From the NCBI GenBank assembly GCA_036645955.1, contig JAVXND010000008.1:1-64000 (forward strand): a stretch of DNA of 64,000 nucleotides, given 5' to 3'. The number at the start of each line of letters is the position of its first letter. Within the stretch, counting starts at the first letter, position 1. Shown here in pieces: positions 43,552 through 51,392 of this stretch. Both the position numbers and the translations under genes were made by a program. A model generated the notes under the pieces. The model was given only the letters and a program-made list of their open reading frames with translations, did no database searches and was not told the DNA's origin. Source of the DNA: Limiplasma sp036645955. GTDB taxonomy: Bacteria; Bacillota; Clostridia; Christensenellales; Aristaeellaceae.

Positions 43552-43575
43552 ACACGTATTGACTTTACACGTATT
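43552..43575 (+). promoter_or_regulatory. Tandem ACACGTATT repeats at the hicAB promoter, likely operator
   Basis: Two exact 9-base direct repeats (43552-43560 and 43567-43575), 15 bases apart, overlap the -35 box and spacer. Type II antitoxins such as HicB repress their own promoter; binding here is inferred. Confidence 0.55.
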
Positions 43576-43587
43576 AAGCGGTATGCT
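43559..43587 (+). promoter_or_regulatory. hicAB promoter
   Basis: TTGACT (43559-43564), 17 bases, TATGCT (43582-43587), 25 bases before the hicA start. Confidence 0.8.
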
Positions 43588-43611
43588 AATATTGTTAGGA
43601 GGGGAGGAAAC

Positions 43612-43800
43612 TTGCCAAAGAAGCCAATTGAAATGGAACGACTTATACTGGCCGACGGATGGCGCTTCAAGTCGCAAGAAGGTTCCCATAGGCAGTACAT
43701 TCACCCCACCAAGCCCGGAAAGGTTACAATTGCCTTTCACACCAAGGAGCTCACCAAGGGAACGGAGTGCTCCATACTCAAACAAGCGGGGTTAAAGTAG
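43612..43800 (+). CDS. hicA: HicA-type mRNA interferase toxin
   Basis: A 62-residue dsRBD-like toxin. The TTG start at 43612 follows AGGAGGGGAGGAAAC. The diagnostic stretch EGSHRQYIHPTKPGKV holds the conserved Gly-Ser-His with the catalytic His, and the end ELTKGTECSILKQAGL matches the family. HicA cleaves or blocks translated mRNA unless neutralised by HicB. It is followed after 48 bases by hicB, the usual toxin-first order. The small size is normal. Confidence 0.93.
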   Translation: MPKKPIEMERLILADGWRFKSQEGSHRQYIHPTKPGKVTIAFHTKELTKGTECSILKQAGLK

Positions 43801-43848
43801 TCCCGCCTGTAAAGAGTATTTGCGTAGAACCATAGGAGGTTGATCATC

Positions 43849-44274
43849 GTGTTTGTTGCTTATCCAGCTTGTTTTTTTAAAGAAGACAATGGCTACTCTG
43901 TTATCTTTCCCGACCTTGACTATACTGCCACCTGCGGAGACACTCTGGAAGATGCGCTCAAAATGGCTGTTGACTGCCTCGCGGGGCGGATCTATTCTTC
44001 CAAGCGCGACGGTGACGTAATTCTGCCGCCCTCCGCTCTTGAGCAGATCAGCCTTGAGGCCGTTGCTCACGAGATTGGGTACGCTTCAGGAGCCGGCTTC
44101 GTTAACATCATAACCGTCGATGTGGAAGAGTACGCCAAGCGCCACTTTGAGCGGTCCGTTAAAAAAACGCTTACCATCCCCGACTGGCTCAACACCGCCG
44201 CACTCGAGCAGGGTATAAACTTCTCACAAGTGCTGCAAGAGGCTTTGTGCAAACGACTAGGCTATGAATCCTAA
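43849..44274 (+). CDS. hicB: HicB-type antitoxin
   Basis: A 141-residue antitoxin. The GTG at 43849 is favoured because AGGAGG lies 9 bases upstream; an in-frame TTG at 43840 directly abuts that site. The N-terminal HicB fold (a degenerate RNase H-like domain) shows FKEDNGYSVIFPDLDYTATC and GDTLEDALKMAVDCLAG. The C-terminal LTIPDWLNTAALEQGINFSQ and LQEALCKRLGY form a ribbon-helix-helix DNA-binding domain for autorepression. It neutralises HicA and probably binds the repeated sites at the promoter. Confidence 0.93.
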   Translation: MFVAYPACFFKEDNGYSVIFPDLDYTATCGDTLEDALKMAVDCLAGRIYSSKRDGDVILPPSALEQISLEAVAHEIGYASGAGFVNIITVDVEEYAKRHFERSVKKTLTIPDWLNTAALEQGINFSQVLQEALCKRLGYES

Positions 44275-44292
44275 TCTCCGCATGAAGCTTTC

Positions 44293-44309
44293 GCAAGGGC
44301 TACCCTTGC
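44293..44309. terminator. Small hairpin between hicB and the aldehyde dehydrogenase gene
   Basis: GCAAGGG (44293-44299) pairs with CCCTTGC (44303-44309) around a 3-base loop between convergent genes. There is no clear T run, so its role is uncertain. Confidence 0.35.
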
Positions 44310-44314
44310 ATCCC

Positions 44315-45682
44315 CTACATCAATTTTTTCAGCCACTTCAGCTTATCGCCATAAGGCGCATACCGAAGCGAAATATCCGGCTTTGCATAGCGTTTCAGTA
44401 TGCTTTTATGGTGTGAAAACGCATCAAAGCTATATTTGCCATGATAGCCGCCCATGCCGCTTTCCCCCACGCCGCCAAACGGCATATGTGCCGTTGCCAA
44501 ATGCAGCACCGTATCATTCACACAGCCGCCGCCAAAGCTCACTTGACCAAGCACGGCTTGTTCTGCCGCAGGATTGCGGGTAAAAAGGTACAATGCCAGC
44601 GGCTTGGGACGGTGGTTGAGCTTGTCGATTGCTTCCTCCAGCTTGCGGTAAGTGAGTATCGGCAAAATGGGGCCGAAGATTTCCTCCTGCATCACAGGAC
44701 TATCCCAAGTAACGTCGGTAAGAAGGGTGGGTGAAATGCGGTGCGCCTCCGCATCCACCTGTGCGCCATGGGATACCGCACCGCCGCCCAGCAGACCCAC
44801 CAGCCGTTCAAAATGATGCTGATTGATGATTTTGGGATAGTTTTCGTTGGCAAGCGGCGCACTGCCGTACATGCGGCGAATTTCTGCAATCAGCGCTTCC
44901 ACAAGCTCCTGCTCGCGGCTTTGGTGAACCAGCACATAATCTGGTGCCACACAGGTTTGCCCCGCGTTTAAAAACTTGCCCCATGCAAGCCTTTTGGCCG
45001 TTAAAGCAATGTCTGCCGTTTCATCCACAATCACGGGGCTTTTTCCGCCCAGCTCAAGGCTCACAGGCGTCAGGTACCGCGAGGCCTTTTCCATCACCAA
45101 ACGGCCAACTGCAGGGCTTCCTGTAAAAAAGATAAAATCAAAGTTTTGCTCCAAAAGCGCCGCATTTTCGGCACGTCCGCCTTCCGCCGCCGCTACGTAT
45201 TGAGGCTCAAAAAGCTCCGAAATCATGCGCACAAGCAATGCGGAGGTTGCCGCCGAATAAGCGGAGGGCTTCACCACCGCACAATCTCCCGCGCAAATGG
45301 CCCCGATCAGCGGCGCAATGGTCAGCTGAAAAGGATAGTTCCACGGGGACATAATCAAAGTAACGCCATACGGCTCCGCATGTATGCGGCATTTGCCAGG
45401 AAGCTGTGCAATGGCGGTGCGCGCCCGCTTGGGCTTCATCCACCGCCCAAGGTGAGCGATGGCATCGTTTAGCTCCTGCTTGACCATTGCCACTTCGGTT
45501 AAATAGCCCTCAAACGCACATTTGCCTAAGTCTTCATGAAGCGCTGAAAGAATATCCTCCTCATGCTTCTCTATCCACGCCTTTACAATTTTAAGCTTTT
45601 CCATTCGAAAAGCGCGTGGCTTGGTAGCTTGCGATAGAAAGTAGGTGCGTTGTGCCTCAACCATTTTTACAAAATCAATCAT
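44315..45682 (-). CDS. NAD(P)-dependent aldehyde dehydrogenase (class 3-like, YwdH-type)
   Basis: A 455-residue enzyme that oxidises aldehydes to acids. The start MIDFVKM at 45682 follows AAAGGGG; the longer start adds 22 residues unlike the family. Visible are the Rossmann-site FFTGSPAVGR, the general-base Glu in SLELGGKSP and the catalytic Cys in NAGQTCVAPD. Also present are GEIFGP-type EEIFGPILPI and the class 3-type end with PFGGVGESGMGGYHGKYSFD. The short N-terminus and membrane-binding-like C-terminus are typical of class 3. It diverges from araR; a link to sugar or lipid aldehydes cannot be told from context. Confidence 0.94.
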   Translation of the reverse strand: MIDFVKMVEAQRTYFLSQATKPRAFRMEKLKIVKAWIEKHEEDILSALHEDLGKCAFEGYLTEVAMVKQELNDAIAHLGRWMKPKRARTAIAQLPGKCRIHAEPYGVTLIMSPWNYPFQLTIAPLIGAICAGDCAVVKPSAYSAATSALLVRMISELFEPQYVAAAEGGRAENAALLEQNFDFIFFTGSPAVGRLVMEKASRYLTPVSLELGGKSPVIVDETADIALTAKRLAWGKFLNAGQTCVAPDYVLVHQSREQELVEALIAEIRRMYGSAPLANENYPKIINQHHFERLVGLLGGGAVSHGAQVDAEAHRISPTLLTDVTWDSPVMQEEIFGPILPILTYRKLEEAIDKLNHRPKPLALYLFTRNPAAEQAVLGQVSFGGGCVNDTVLHLATAHMPFGGVGESGMGGYHGKYSFDAFSHHKSILKRYAKPDISLRYAPYGDKLKWLKKLM

Positions 45683-45762
45683 TGTATTCGCCCCTTTCTT
45701 ATGGATATTGTAACAGGTTCCGCACTGGCAAGCAAGAAAAATCAACAACGGCTTTCCAGCTC

Positions 45763-45780
45763 AATAGGTCCGTACCTATT
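45763..45780. promoter_or_regulatory. 18-bp palindrome upstream of the araR promoter
   Basis: AATAGGTCCGTACCTATT has perfect 7-base arms around four bases. It lies 13 bases upstream of the araR -35 box in the region shared with the aldehyde dehydrogenase gene. The centre resembles GTACGTAC weakly; a regulator site is likely, but which one is unknown. Confidence 0.45.
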
Positions 45781-45793
45781 TGATGAGGATCGA

Positions 45794-45822
45794 TTGCCAA
45801 ACACCTCGGTTTATGGTATGCT
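45794..45822 (+). promoter_or_regulatory. araR promoter
   Basis: TTGCCA (45794-45799), 17 bases, TATGCT (45817-45822). An inverted repeat with 8-base arms ATGCTATG/CATAGCAT (45818-45838) begins inside the -10 box and is a candidate operator. Confidence 0.65.
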
Positions 45823-45910
45823 ATGCATGCCATAGCATCGGAAATAAGTCCGCAAAGCGTGTTCACAAAAGAACGCTGTTCCCATTTCATCATAAAGGAG
45901 GTCATGCCCA

Positions 45911-46978
45911 TTGGAACCAAAGTATCAATTTGTCGCCGATGCCCTCCGCCGCGATATTGCCACAGGTCTGTACAACGATGGTGAAACGCTGCTCACAGAG
46001 CTTGAGCTGTCCAGTAAATATAGCGTAAGCCGTCAAACCATCCGCCAAGCCATTTCTTTGCTTGAAAGCGACGGCCTTGTCATACGCCGCCGCGGCAGCG
46101 GCACCTATGTGACCCACGGTCCGCGCAAGCACGGCGGCGTGCTGAACGTCGGCGTCATCACATCCTACATTACGGATTACATTTTTCCTTCCATTGTTCG
46201 CGGCATTGAAAGCGTGCTTTCGGGCGAAAACTGCGTCATGAGCCTTTCCGCCACCTATAACCGAACCGACCGCGAGCGCGCCCTGCTTACCCGCGTGCTT
46301 GAAACGCCTGTGGACGGCTTGATTATTGAAGGCACCAAAACCGCATTGCCCAACCCAAACATCGCGCTTTATGAACGCCTTTTTGAGCGCAACATTCCCG
46401 TCGTGTTCATCAACGGCTACTACCCGCAGTTAAAGCAAAATGTTCACGTGGTTACAGACGACGAGGGCGGCGGAGCGCTTGCAGCCAAGGTGCTTTTATC
46501 GCGCGGGTTCAAGCGCATCGGGGGCATTTTTAAGAGTGATGATATGCAGGGCCATTTGCGCTACCAAGGCTATGCCGCCGCATTGCAAGCCGCTGGTTTG
46601 CCCACAAGCGATGAACGCGTGCTCTGGTTTTCCACCGAAAACAAGCAGCGCTTTCTTTGCGAGGAAACGGGCAGTCACTTCCTTCATCACCTCAAAGAGG
46701 ACGTTGATGCCATCGTTTGCTATAACGACGACATTGCCCTCATGCTCATTGAGCAGCTTGCGCAGTTAAAGCTGTCCGTACCTAAGGATATTTCCCTGAT
46801 CAGTTTTGACAACAGCGCTTTTGCGGGTATTTGCCACCCTAAGCTCTCCACACTCGCGCACCCAAAGGATGCCTTTGGGCAGGAGGCCGCCGAAAAGCTT
46901 CTGCGTATGATTTCCGGCAGTGCAGAAAAAAGCACCGCCCTTCCTTGGGAGCTTGTGATGCGGGAAAGCATTCGCTGA
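45911..46978 (+). CDS. araR: Arabinose operon repressor AraR (GntR DNA-binding domain with LacI-type sensor domain)
   Basis: A 355-residue chimera typical of AraR. The TTG at 45911 follows AAAGGAGG. The N-terminal 70 residues are a GntR winged helix (ETLLTELELSSKYSVSRQTI and GLVIRRRGSGTYV). From about 78 on the periplasmic-binding-like LacI/GalR domain begins (GGVLNVGVITSYITDYIFP), with the family segments GLIIEGTK, PVVFINGYYP, VVTDDEGGG and the end LSLISFDNSAFA. It represses araBAD until L-arabinose binds. It is followed by araBAD from its own promoter, 117 bases away, and an AraR box stands at that promoter. Confidence 0.94.
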   Translation: MEPKYQFVADALRRDIATGLYNDGETLLTELELSSKYSVSRQTIRQAISLLESDGLVIRRRGSGTYVTHGPRKHGGVLNVGVITSYITDYIFPSIVRGIESVLSGENCVMSLSATYNRTDRERALLTRVLETPVDGLIIEGTKTALPNPNIALYERLFERNIPVVFINGYYPQLKQNVHVVTDDEGGGALAAKVLLSRGFKRIGGIFKSDDMQGHLRYQGYAAALQAAGLPTSDERVLWFSTENKQRFLCEETGSHFLHHLKEDVDAIVCYNDDIALMLIEQLAQLKLSVPKDISLISFDNSAFAGICHPKLSTLAHPKDAFGQEAAEKLLRMISGSAEKSTALPWELVMRESIR

Positions 46979-47004
46979 TCCACCGCTATTTTTTTCAATA
47001 CCCC

Positions 47005-47033
47005 TTGCCGAAAGGCTCATCTTATGGTATTCT
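47005..47033 (+). promoter_or_regulatory. araBAD promoter
   Basis: TTGCCG (47005-47010), 17 bases, TATTCT (47028-47033). The region before the -10 (TTATGGTAT) is also found at the araR promoter. Confidence 0.7.
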
Positions 47034-47041
47034 TATCTAAC

Positions 47042-47059
47042 AATTAGTACGTACAACTT
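47042..47059 (+). promoter_or_regulatory. AraR operator
   Basis: AATTAGTACGTACAACTT, an imperfect palindrome centred on GTAC-GTAC. Its central 16 bases agree with the Bacillus subtilis AraR box ATTTGTACGTACAAAT at 14 positions. It begins 9 bases past the -10 box, where a bound repressor would block initiation. Confidence 0.85.
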
Positions 47060-47095
47060 CAAGCTTTGCTTGAAGCACGGAGGAAGGAGCAACCC

Positions 47096-48751
47096 ATGAG
47101 CAAATACACCATCGGTATCGACTATGGCACACTGAGCGGCCGCGCCGTGCTTGTGAACACCTCTAACGGCGAGGAAATTGCAAGCGCCATGCTTGAATAC
47201 CCCCACGCCGTGATGGACACACAGCTGCCCTGCGGCAAAAAGCTCGGTCATGATTGGGCTTTGCAGCACCCGCAGGACTATGTGGACGTTCTCACCCACA
47301 CCATTCCCGAGGTATTGCGGCAAGCAAAGGTGCCGCCTGAGGACATCATCGGCATCGGCACGGATTTCACCGCCTGCACGGTGCTGCCCGTGAAGCATGA
47401 CGGTACGCCGCTTTGCTTCCTGCCCGAATTTGAGCAAAGCCCTCACGCCTATGTAAAGCTATGGAAGCACCATGCCGCGCAGGATCAAGCCATTCGGCTG
47501 AATCAGATAGCCATGGAGCGCGGCGAAAAATGGCTGCAAAACTATGGCGGCAAGGTGTCCAGCGAGTGGCTGTTTCCAAAGCTCTGGCAGATATTAGAGG
47601 AAGCGCCCGAAATTTATACCGCCATGGACGATTTTGTAGAGGCGGCGGATTGGATTGTTTGGCAGCTCACAGGCAACCAGACGCGCAACAGCTGCTGCGC
47701 GGGCTACAAAGCCCTGTACAATAAAACAACAGGCTATCCAAGCAAGGCGTTTTTTGCCGCTTTAGACCCCCGCATGGAAAATGTGATTGCTGACAAGCTA
47801 AGCTGTCCCGTTACCCCCCTTGGACAGCAGGCAGGCACATTAACCCCCGAAATGGCTCAAAAGCTTGGCTTAAAGCCCGGCATTGCCGTGAGCATAAGCA
47901 ATGTAGACGCGCATGTATGCGTACCTGCCGTAGGCATCCATGCACCCGGTCAAATGCTCGCCATCATGGGCACCTCCACCTGCCACATCATGATGGGCAC
48001 CGCAGAGGAGCAGGTTCCAGGCATGTGCGGCGTGGTTGAGGACGGCGTTATGCCCGGCTTTGCGGGTTATGAAGCGGGTCAAAGCTGTGTGGGCGATCAC
48101 TTTGCGTGGTTTGTAAAAAACTGCTGCCCCGCCGCTTATACCGAAGCCGCTTCGCAGCAGGGCATGAACATTCACGAGTACCTGACCGCCCTTGCCGCCA
48201 AACAGCGTGTGGGCGAGCACGGCTTGCTTGCCTTGGATTGGTGGAACGGCAACCGCAGTGTGCTTGTGGATGCGGATTTAACAGGCTTGATGCTTGGTAT
48301 GACGCTTCAAACCAAGCCCGAGGACATGTACCGTGCGCTCATTGAAGCCACAGCCTTTGGCACCCGCATGATTGTTGAAAATTACCGCGAGCACGGCGTA
48401 GCGGTGGAGGCCTTCTACGCAAGCGGCGGCATCAGCCAAAAAAACGCCATGCTCATGCAAATTTATGCCGATGTGCTCAACATGGACATCAAAATTGCTG
48501 GTGCGGCGCAGGGTCCCGCGCTGGGAAGCGCCATCTTCGGCGCGGTTGCCGCCGGCAGTGCCTTGGGCGGCTATGACGACGTATTCACCGCCGCAAGTGC
48601 CATGGGCAAGGTGCGCGATTTGGTGTACAAGCCCATTCCCGAAAACGTCAGGCTGTATGACAAAATATTCGCCGAATACCGCATCATGCACGATTATCTA
48701 GGCCGCGGAGCCAACAATGTAATGAAGCGCTTGAAGAGCCTTCGAAGCTAA
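47096..48751 (+). CDS. araB: L-ribulokinase
   Basis: A 551-residue FGGY-type kinase that phosphorylates L-ribulose to L-ribulose 5-phosphate. The ATG at 47096 follows GGAGGAAGGAGC. Typical features are YTIGIDYGTLSGRAVLV at the start, GIGTDFTACTVLPV, the YKALYNKTTGYPS block, IMGTSTCHIMM with the catalytic region, ALDWWNGNRSVLVDADLTGL and the FGGY signature-like YASGGISQKNAMLMQIYADV. It is the first gene of araBAD, in the order araB-araA-araD, 33 bases before araA. Confidence 0.97.
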   Translation: MSKYTIGIDYGTLSGRAVLVNTSNGEEIASAMLEYPHAVMDTQLPCGKKLGHDWALQHPQDYVDVLTHTIPEVLRQAKVPPEDIIGIGTDFTACTVLPVKHDGTPLCFLPEFEQSPHAYVKLWKHHAAQDQAIRLNQIAMERGEKWLQNYGGKVSSEWLFPKLWQILEEAPEIYTAMDDFVEAADWIVWQLTGNQTRNSCCAGYKALYNKTTGYPSKAFFAALDPRMENVIADKLSCPVTPLGQQAGTLTPEMAQKLGLKPGIAVSISNVDAHVCVPAVGIHAPGQMLAIMGTSTCHIMMGTAEEQVPGMCGVVEDGVMPGFAGYEAGQSCVGDHFAWFVKNCCPAAYTEAASQQGMNIHEYLTALAAKQRVGEHGLLALDWWNGNRSVLVDADLTGLMLGMTLQTKPEDMYRALIEATAFGTRMIVENYREHGVAVEAFYASGGISQKNAMLMQIYADVLNMDIKIAGAAQGPALGSAIFGAVAAGSALGGYDDVFTAASAMGKVRDLVYKPIPENVRLYDKIFAEYRIMHDYLGRGANNVMKRLKSLRS

Positions 48752-48784
48752 GCTTGTTTATCATCAAATGAGGAGGTCGTTTTT

Positions 48785-50263
48785 ATGAAATCCAGTTCGT
48801 ACGATTTTTGGTTTATTTGCGGCACCCAAGCTCTTTATGGGGACGAATGCATCCGTCAGGAAGAAGCGCATTGCAAAATAATGACCGAGGCGCTCAACAA
48901 GGACGAGGCCATCGTCGGCAATTTTGTGTTTAAGGGCGCAGTGCTCGACAGTGCCTCCATTACGGAGGTCATCATGGCCGCAAACGCTGATCCCCGCTGT
49001 GCGGGCGTGATTGCGTGGATGCATACCTTTAGCCCCTCCAAAATGTGGATCAGCGGGCTTAGCAAGCTTCAAAAGCCTTATCTGCATTGGAATACGCAAT
49101 TCAGCCGTGACATTCCGTGGAATGACATTGATATGGATTACATGAACCTCAACCAATCCGCGCACGGCGACCGTGAGCACGGCTACATCGGCGCACGCAT
49201 GCGTTTGCCGCGCAAGGTCATTGCAGGACATTGGGAGGATGCAAAAATCCGCGCACGCATCGGCCATTGGATGCGCAGTGCCATCGGCGCGCAAGAAAGC
49301 CGCGGCTTGAAGGTTTGCCGCTTTGGGGATAACATGCGCGACGTTGCCGTAACCGAGGGCGACAAGGTGGAAGCCGAAATCAAGCTGGGTTGGAGCGTCA
49401 ACACTTGGGGTGTGGGCGATTTGATTGCACGCACAAAGGCCGTAACAGAGGCGCAAATCGATGCCAAAATGGCTGAATATCAGCAGAAATACACGTTCAA
49501 AACCGACAATCTTCAAGCCGTGCGCTATCAGGCGCGTGAAGAAGTGGCTTTGGAGGCTTTTCTGAGCGAGGGCGGCTTTGGCGCTTTTACCGATACCTTT
49601 CAAGATTTGCAGGAGCTCAAACAGCTCATGGGGCTGGCCACACAAAACTTGATGGGCAAGGGCATCGGCTTTGGCGGCGAGGGCGATTGGAAAATTGCCG
49701 CGCTGGATCGCATTATGAAGGTTATGGCGCAGGGCACAAAGGGCGGCACGGCGTTCATGGAGGATTACAGCTATCACATGGAGCCGGGCAACGAGGGCAT
49801 TTTAGGCGCGCATATGCTGGAGGTTGACCCCGACATTGCCGCCGATCGCCCATGGATTGAGGTGCATCCCTTGGGCATAGGCAACCGTGAAGACCCCGCC
49901 CGCCTTTGCTTTAACACAGGCGACGGCGATGCCATTGTAGCCACCTTGGTGGATATGGGCGATCGCTTCCGCATGATTGTGAACGATGTCAAAGCCTGCG
50001 CACCCTTCCACGACATGCCCAAGCTGCCCACCGCACGCGTGATGTGGAAGCCCCTGCCCGACCTTTCCACCTCTGCCGAAGGTTGGATTTTGGCAGGCGG
50101 CGCGCATCACACCGTTCTCAGCTACGCTTTGGATGCGGAGCACATGCGCGACTTTTGTGAAATCATGGGCATTGAGTTCATTCACATCAACAAGGACACC
50201 ACCATTCCTCAGCTGCAAAAAGAATTGCAATGGAATGATATTGTCTGGCGGATTCGCGGTTAA
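48785..50263 (+). CDS. araA: L-arabinose isomerase
   Basis: A 492-residue enzyme converting L-arabinose to L-ribulose. Diagnostic are the start FWFICGTQALYG, GVIAWMHTFSPSKMWI, LHWNTQFSRDIPW and the metal-binding segments FMEDYSYHMEPG and GILGAHMLEV. The AGGAGG upstream (AATGAGGAGGTCGTTTTT) fits the ATG at 48785. The length and full set of motifs suggest a working enzyme. It is co-transcribed with araB and araD. Confidence 0.97.
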   Translation: MKSSSYDFWFICGTQALYGDECIRQEEAHCKIMTEALNKDEAIVGNFVFKGAVLDSASITEVIMAANADPRCAGVIAWMHTFSPSKMWISGLSKLQKPYLHWNTQFSRDIPWNDIDMDYMNLNQSAHGDREHGYIGARMRLPRKVIAGHWEDAKIRARIGHWMRSAIGAQESRGLKVCRFGDNMRDVAVTEGDKVEAEIKLGWSVNTWGVGDLIARTKAVTEAQIDAKMAEYQQKYTFKTDNLQAVRYQAREEVALEAFLSEGGFGAFTDTFQDLQELKQLMGLATQNLMGKGIGFGGEGDWKIAALDRIMKVMAQGTKGGTAFMEDYSYHMEPGNEGILGAHMLEVDPDIAADRPWIEVHPLGIGNREDPARLCFNTGDGDAIVATLVDMGDRFRMIVNDVKACAPFHDMPKLPTARVMWKPLPDLSTSAEGWILAGGAHHTVLSYALDAEHMRDFCEIMGIEFIHINKDTTIPQLQKELQWNDIVWRIRG

Positions 50264-50280
50264 AGCAAGGAGGGTTTGCC

Positions 50281-50991
50281 ATGTTAAGCGATTTAAAACA
50301 GCAGGTCTACGAAGCCAATTTGCTATTGCCAAAGTACAATCTTGTCACCTTTACATGGGGAAACGTTTCAGGCATTGACCGCGAGCGCGGGCTGTTTGTG
50401 ATCAAACCATCGGGCGTGCCTTATGAAGAGCTGACCGCAGAAGACATGGTGGTGGTAGATCTTGAGGGCAAAAAGGTGGAAGGCAAGCTCAACCCAAGCT
50501 CCGACACCCCCACCCACGTGGTGCTGTACAATCATTTCCCCGCCGTCGGCGGCTTGGTACACACGCACAGCCGCTGGGCAACCATATGGGCACAGGCGGC
50601 ACGGGAAATTCCGCCCTATGGCACAACCCATGCCGACACCATCCACGGCGCGGTTCCCCTCACACGCTCCCTCACCCCCGAGGAGGTTGCGCGGGCTTAC
50701 GAGCTTGAAACAGGCAATGTGATTGCCGCGCACTTTGAAGAAGCTCACCTAGACCCTGCGGCGGTGCCCTGCGTGCTTCTGCGTAACCACGGCCCATTTG
50801 CTTGGGGTAAAAATGCCATGGAGGCTGTTCACAACGCCGTTGTTTTGGAAGAGGTTGCCATGATGGCGTGGCATACCGAAGCCCTGCCCAGAGAACGCCC
50901 GCTGGATTGCGTGCCTGATTACGTCATGGAAAAGCACTATTTACGCAAGCATGGGCCTGCGGCTTATTATGGGCAAGAAAATCATCGCTAA
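50281..50991 (+). CDS. araD: L-ribulose-5-phosphate 4-epimerase
   Basis: A 236-residue class II aldolase-fold enzyme that epimerises L-ribulose 5-phosphate to D-xylulose 5-phosphate. Zinc-binding His residues are visible in GLVHTHSRWAT and in LLRNHGPFAWG. Other family blocks are TWGNVSGIDRERGLFVIKPS, SSDTPTHVVLYNHF and GTTHADTIHGAVP. It starts 17 bases after araA, behind GGAGGG. A perfect terminator follows, and no sugar transporter gene is part of the operon. Confidence 0.97.
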   Translation: MLSDLKQQVYEANLLLPKYNLVTFTWGNVSGIDRERGLFVIKPSGVPYEELTAEDMVVVDLEGKKVEGKLNPSSDTPTHVVLYNHFPAVGGLVHTHSRWATIWAQAAREIPPYGTTHADTIHGAVPLTRSLTPEEVARAYELETGNVIAAHFEEAHLDPAAVPCVLLRNHGPFAWGKNAMEAVHNAVVLEEVAMMAWHTEALPRERPLDCVPDYVMEKHYLRKHGPAAYYGQENHR

Positions 50992-51030
50992 CAGCAGGGC
51001 TTGATAGGCTTAGCCCTTGCTCCCCTACCA

Positions 51031-51067
51031 AAAACCGCCGCTTTCTTCCGTAGAAAGCGGCGGTTTT
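51031..51067. terminator. Perfect bidirectional terminator after araD
   Basis: Arms AAAACCGCCGCTTTC (51031-51045) and GAAAGCGGCGGTTTT (51053-51067), 15 bp, no mismatch. It separates araBAD from the convergent small gene. Confidence 0.9.
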
Positions 51068-51079
51068 GTGCTTGTCTTA

Positions 51080-51310
51080 TTACAGCACGTTGGAGCTTGT
51101 GCACTCCACATATACGCTGCCGTCCTTGCGGCGCGTAAGCTTGGCTTTATTGCCCTGACCATCATCCATGGTCATCTTCTCAATTTCGTTAAGCGTTAAA
51201 AAATTCACCACGTCGCTTTCCACAAATGCAACCCAATTCTTGCGGTCGCGCGTGACTTTGGGCTTGTCCTCCGTCATTTCTTCAATCGATTCCCTTGTAT
51301 TTGGCATCAT
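51080..51310 (-). CDS. Small uncharacterised protein
   Basis: A 76-residue hydrophilic protein, not recognised. The ATG at 51310 follows GGGG at 6 bases; a second ATG is the next codon. It is Lys/Glu/Asp-rich with alternating beta-like stretches (NWVAFVESDVVNFLTL, KLTRRKDGSVYVECTS), with no signal peptide and no membrane segment. It faces araD across a shared terminator. The 82-base gap to the unknown secreted gene upstream leaves co-transcription open. Confidence 0.6.
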   Translation of the reverse strand: MMPNTRESIEEMTEDKPKVTRDRKNWVAFVESDVVNFLTLNEIEKMTMDDGQGNKAKLTRRKDGSVYVECTSSNVL

Positions 51311-51392
51311 GTCATACCCCTTTCATAAAAGCCTGAATGCTATCATACCGTATTTATATTCGAAACGCAACCAAAAGATACCCTTGGACACG

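Noticed and set aside
48764..49777. Minus-strand frame of 337 codons opposite araA
   Set aside because: Shadow of the araA coding strand; no recognisable domain.
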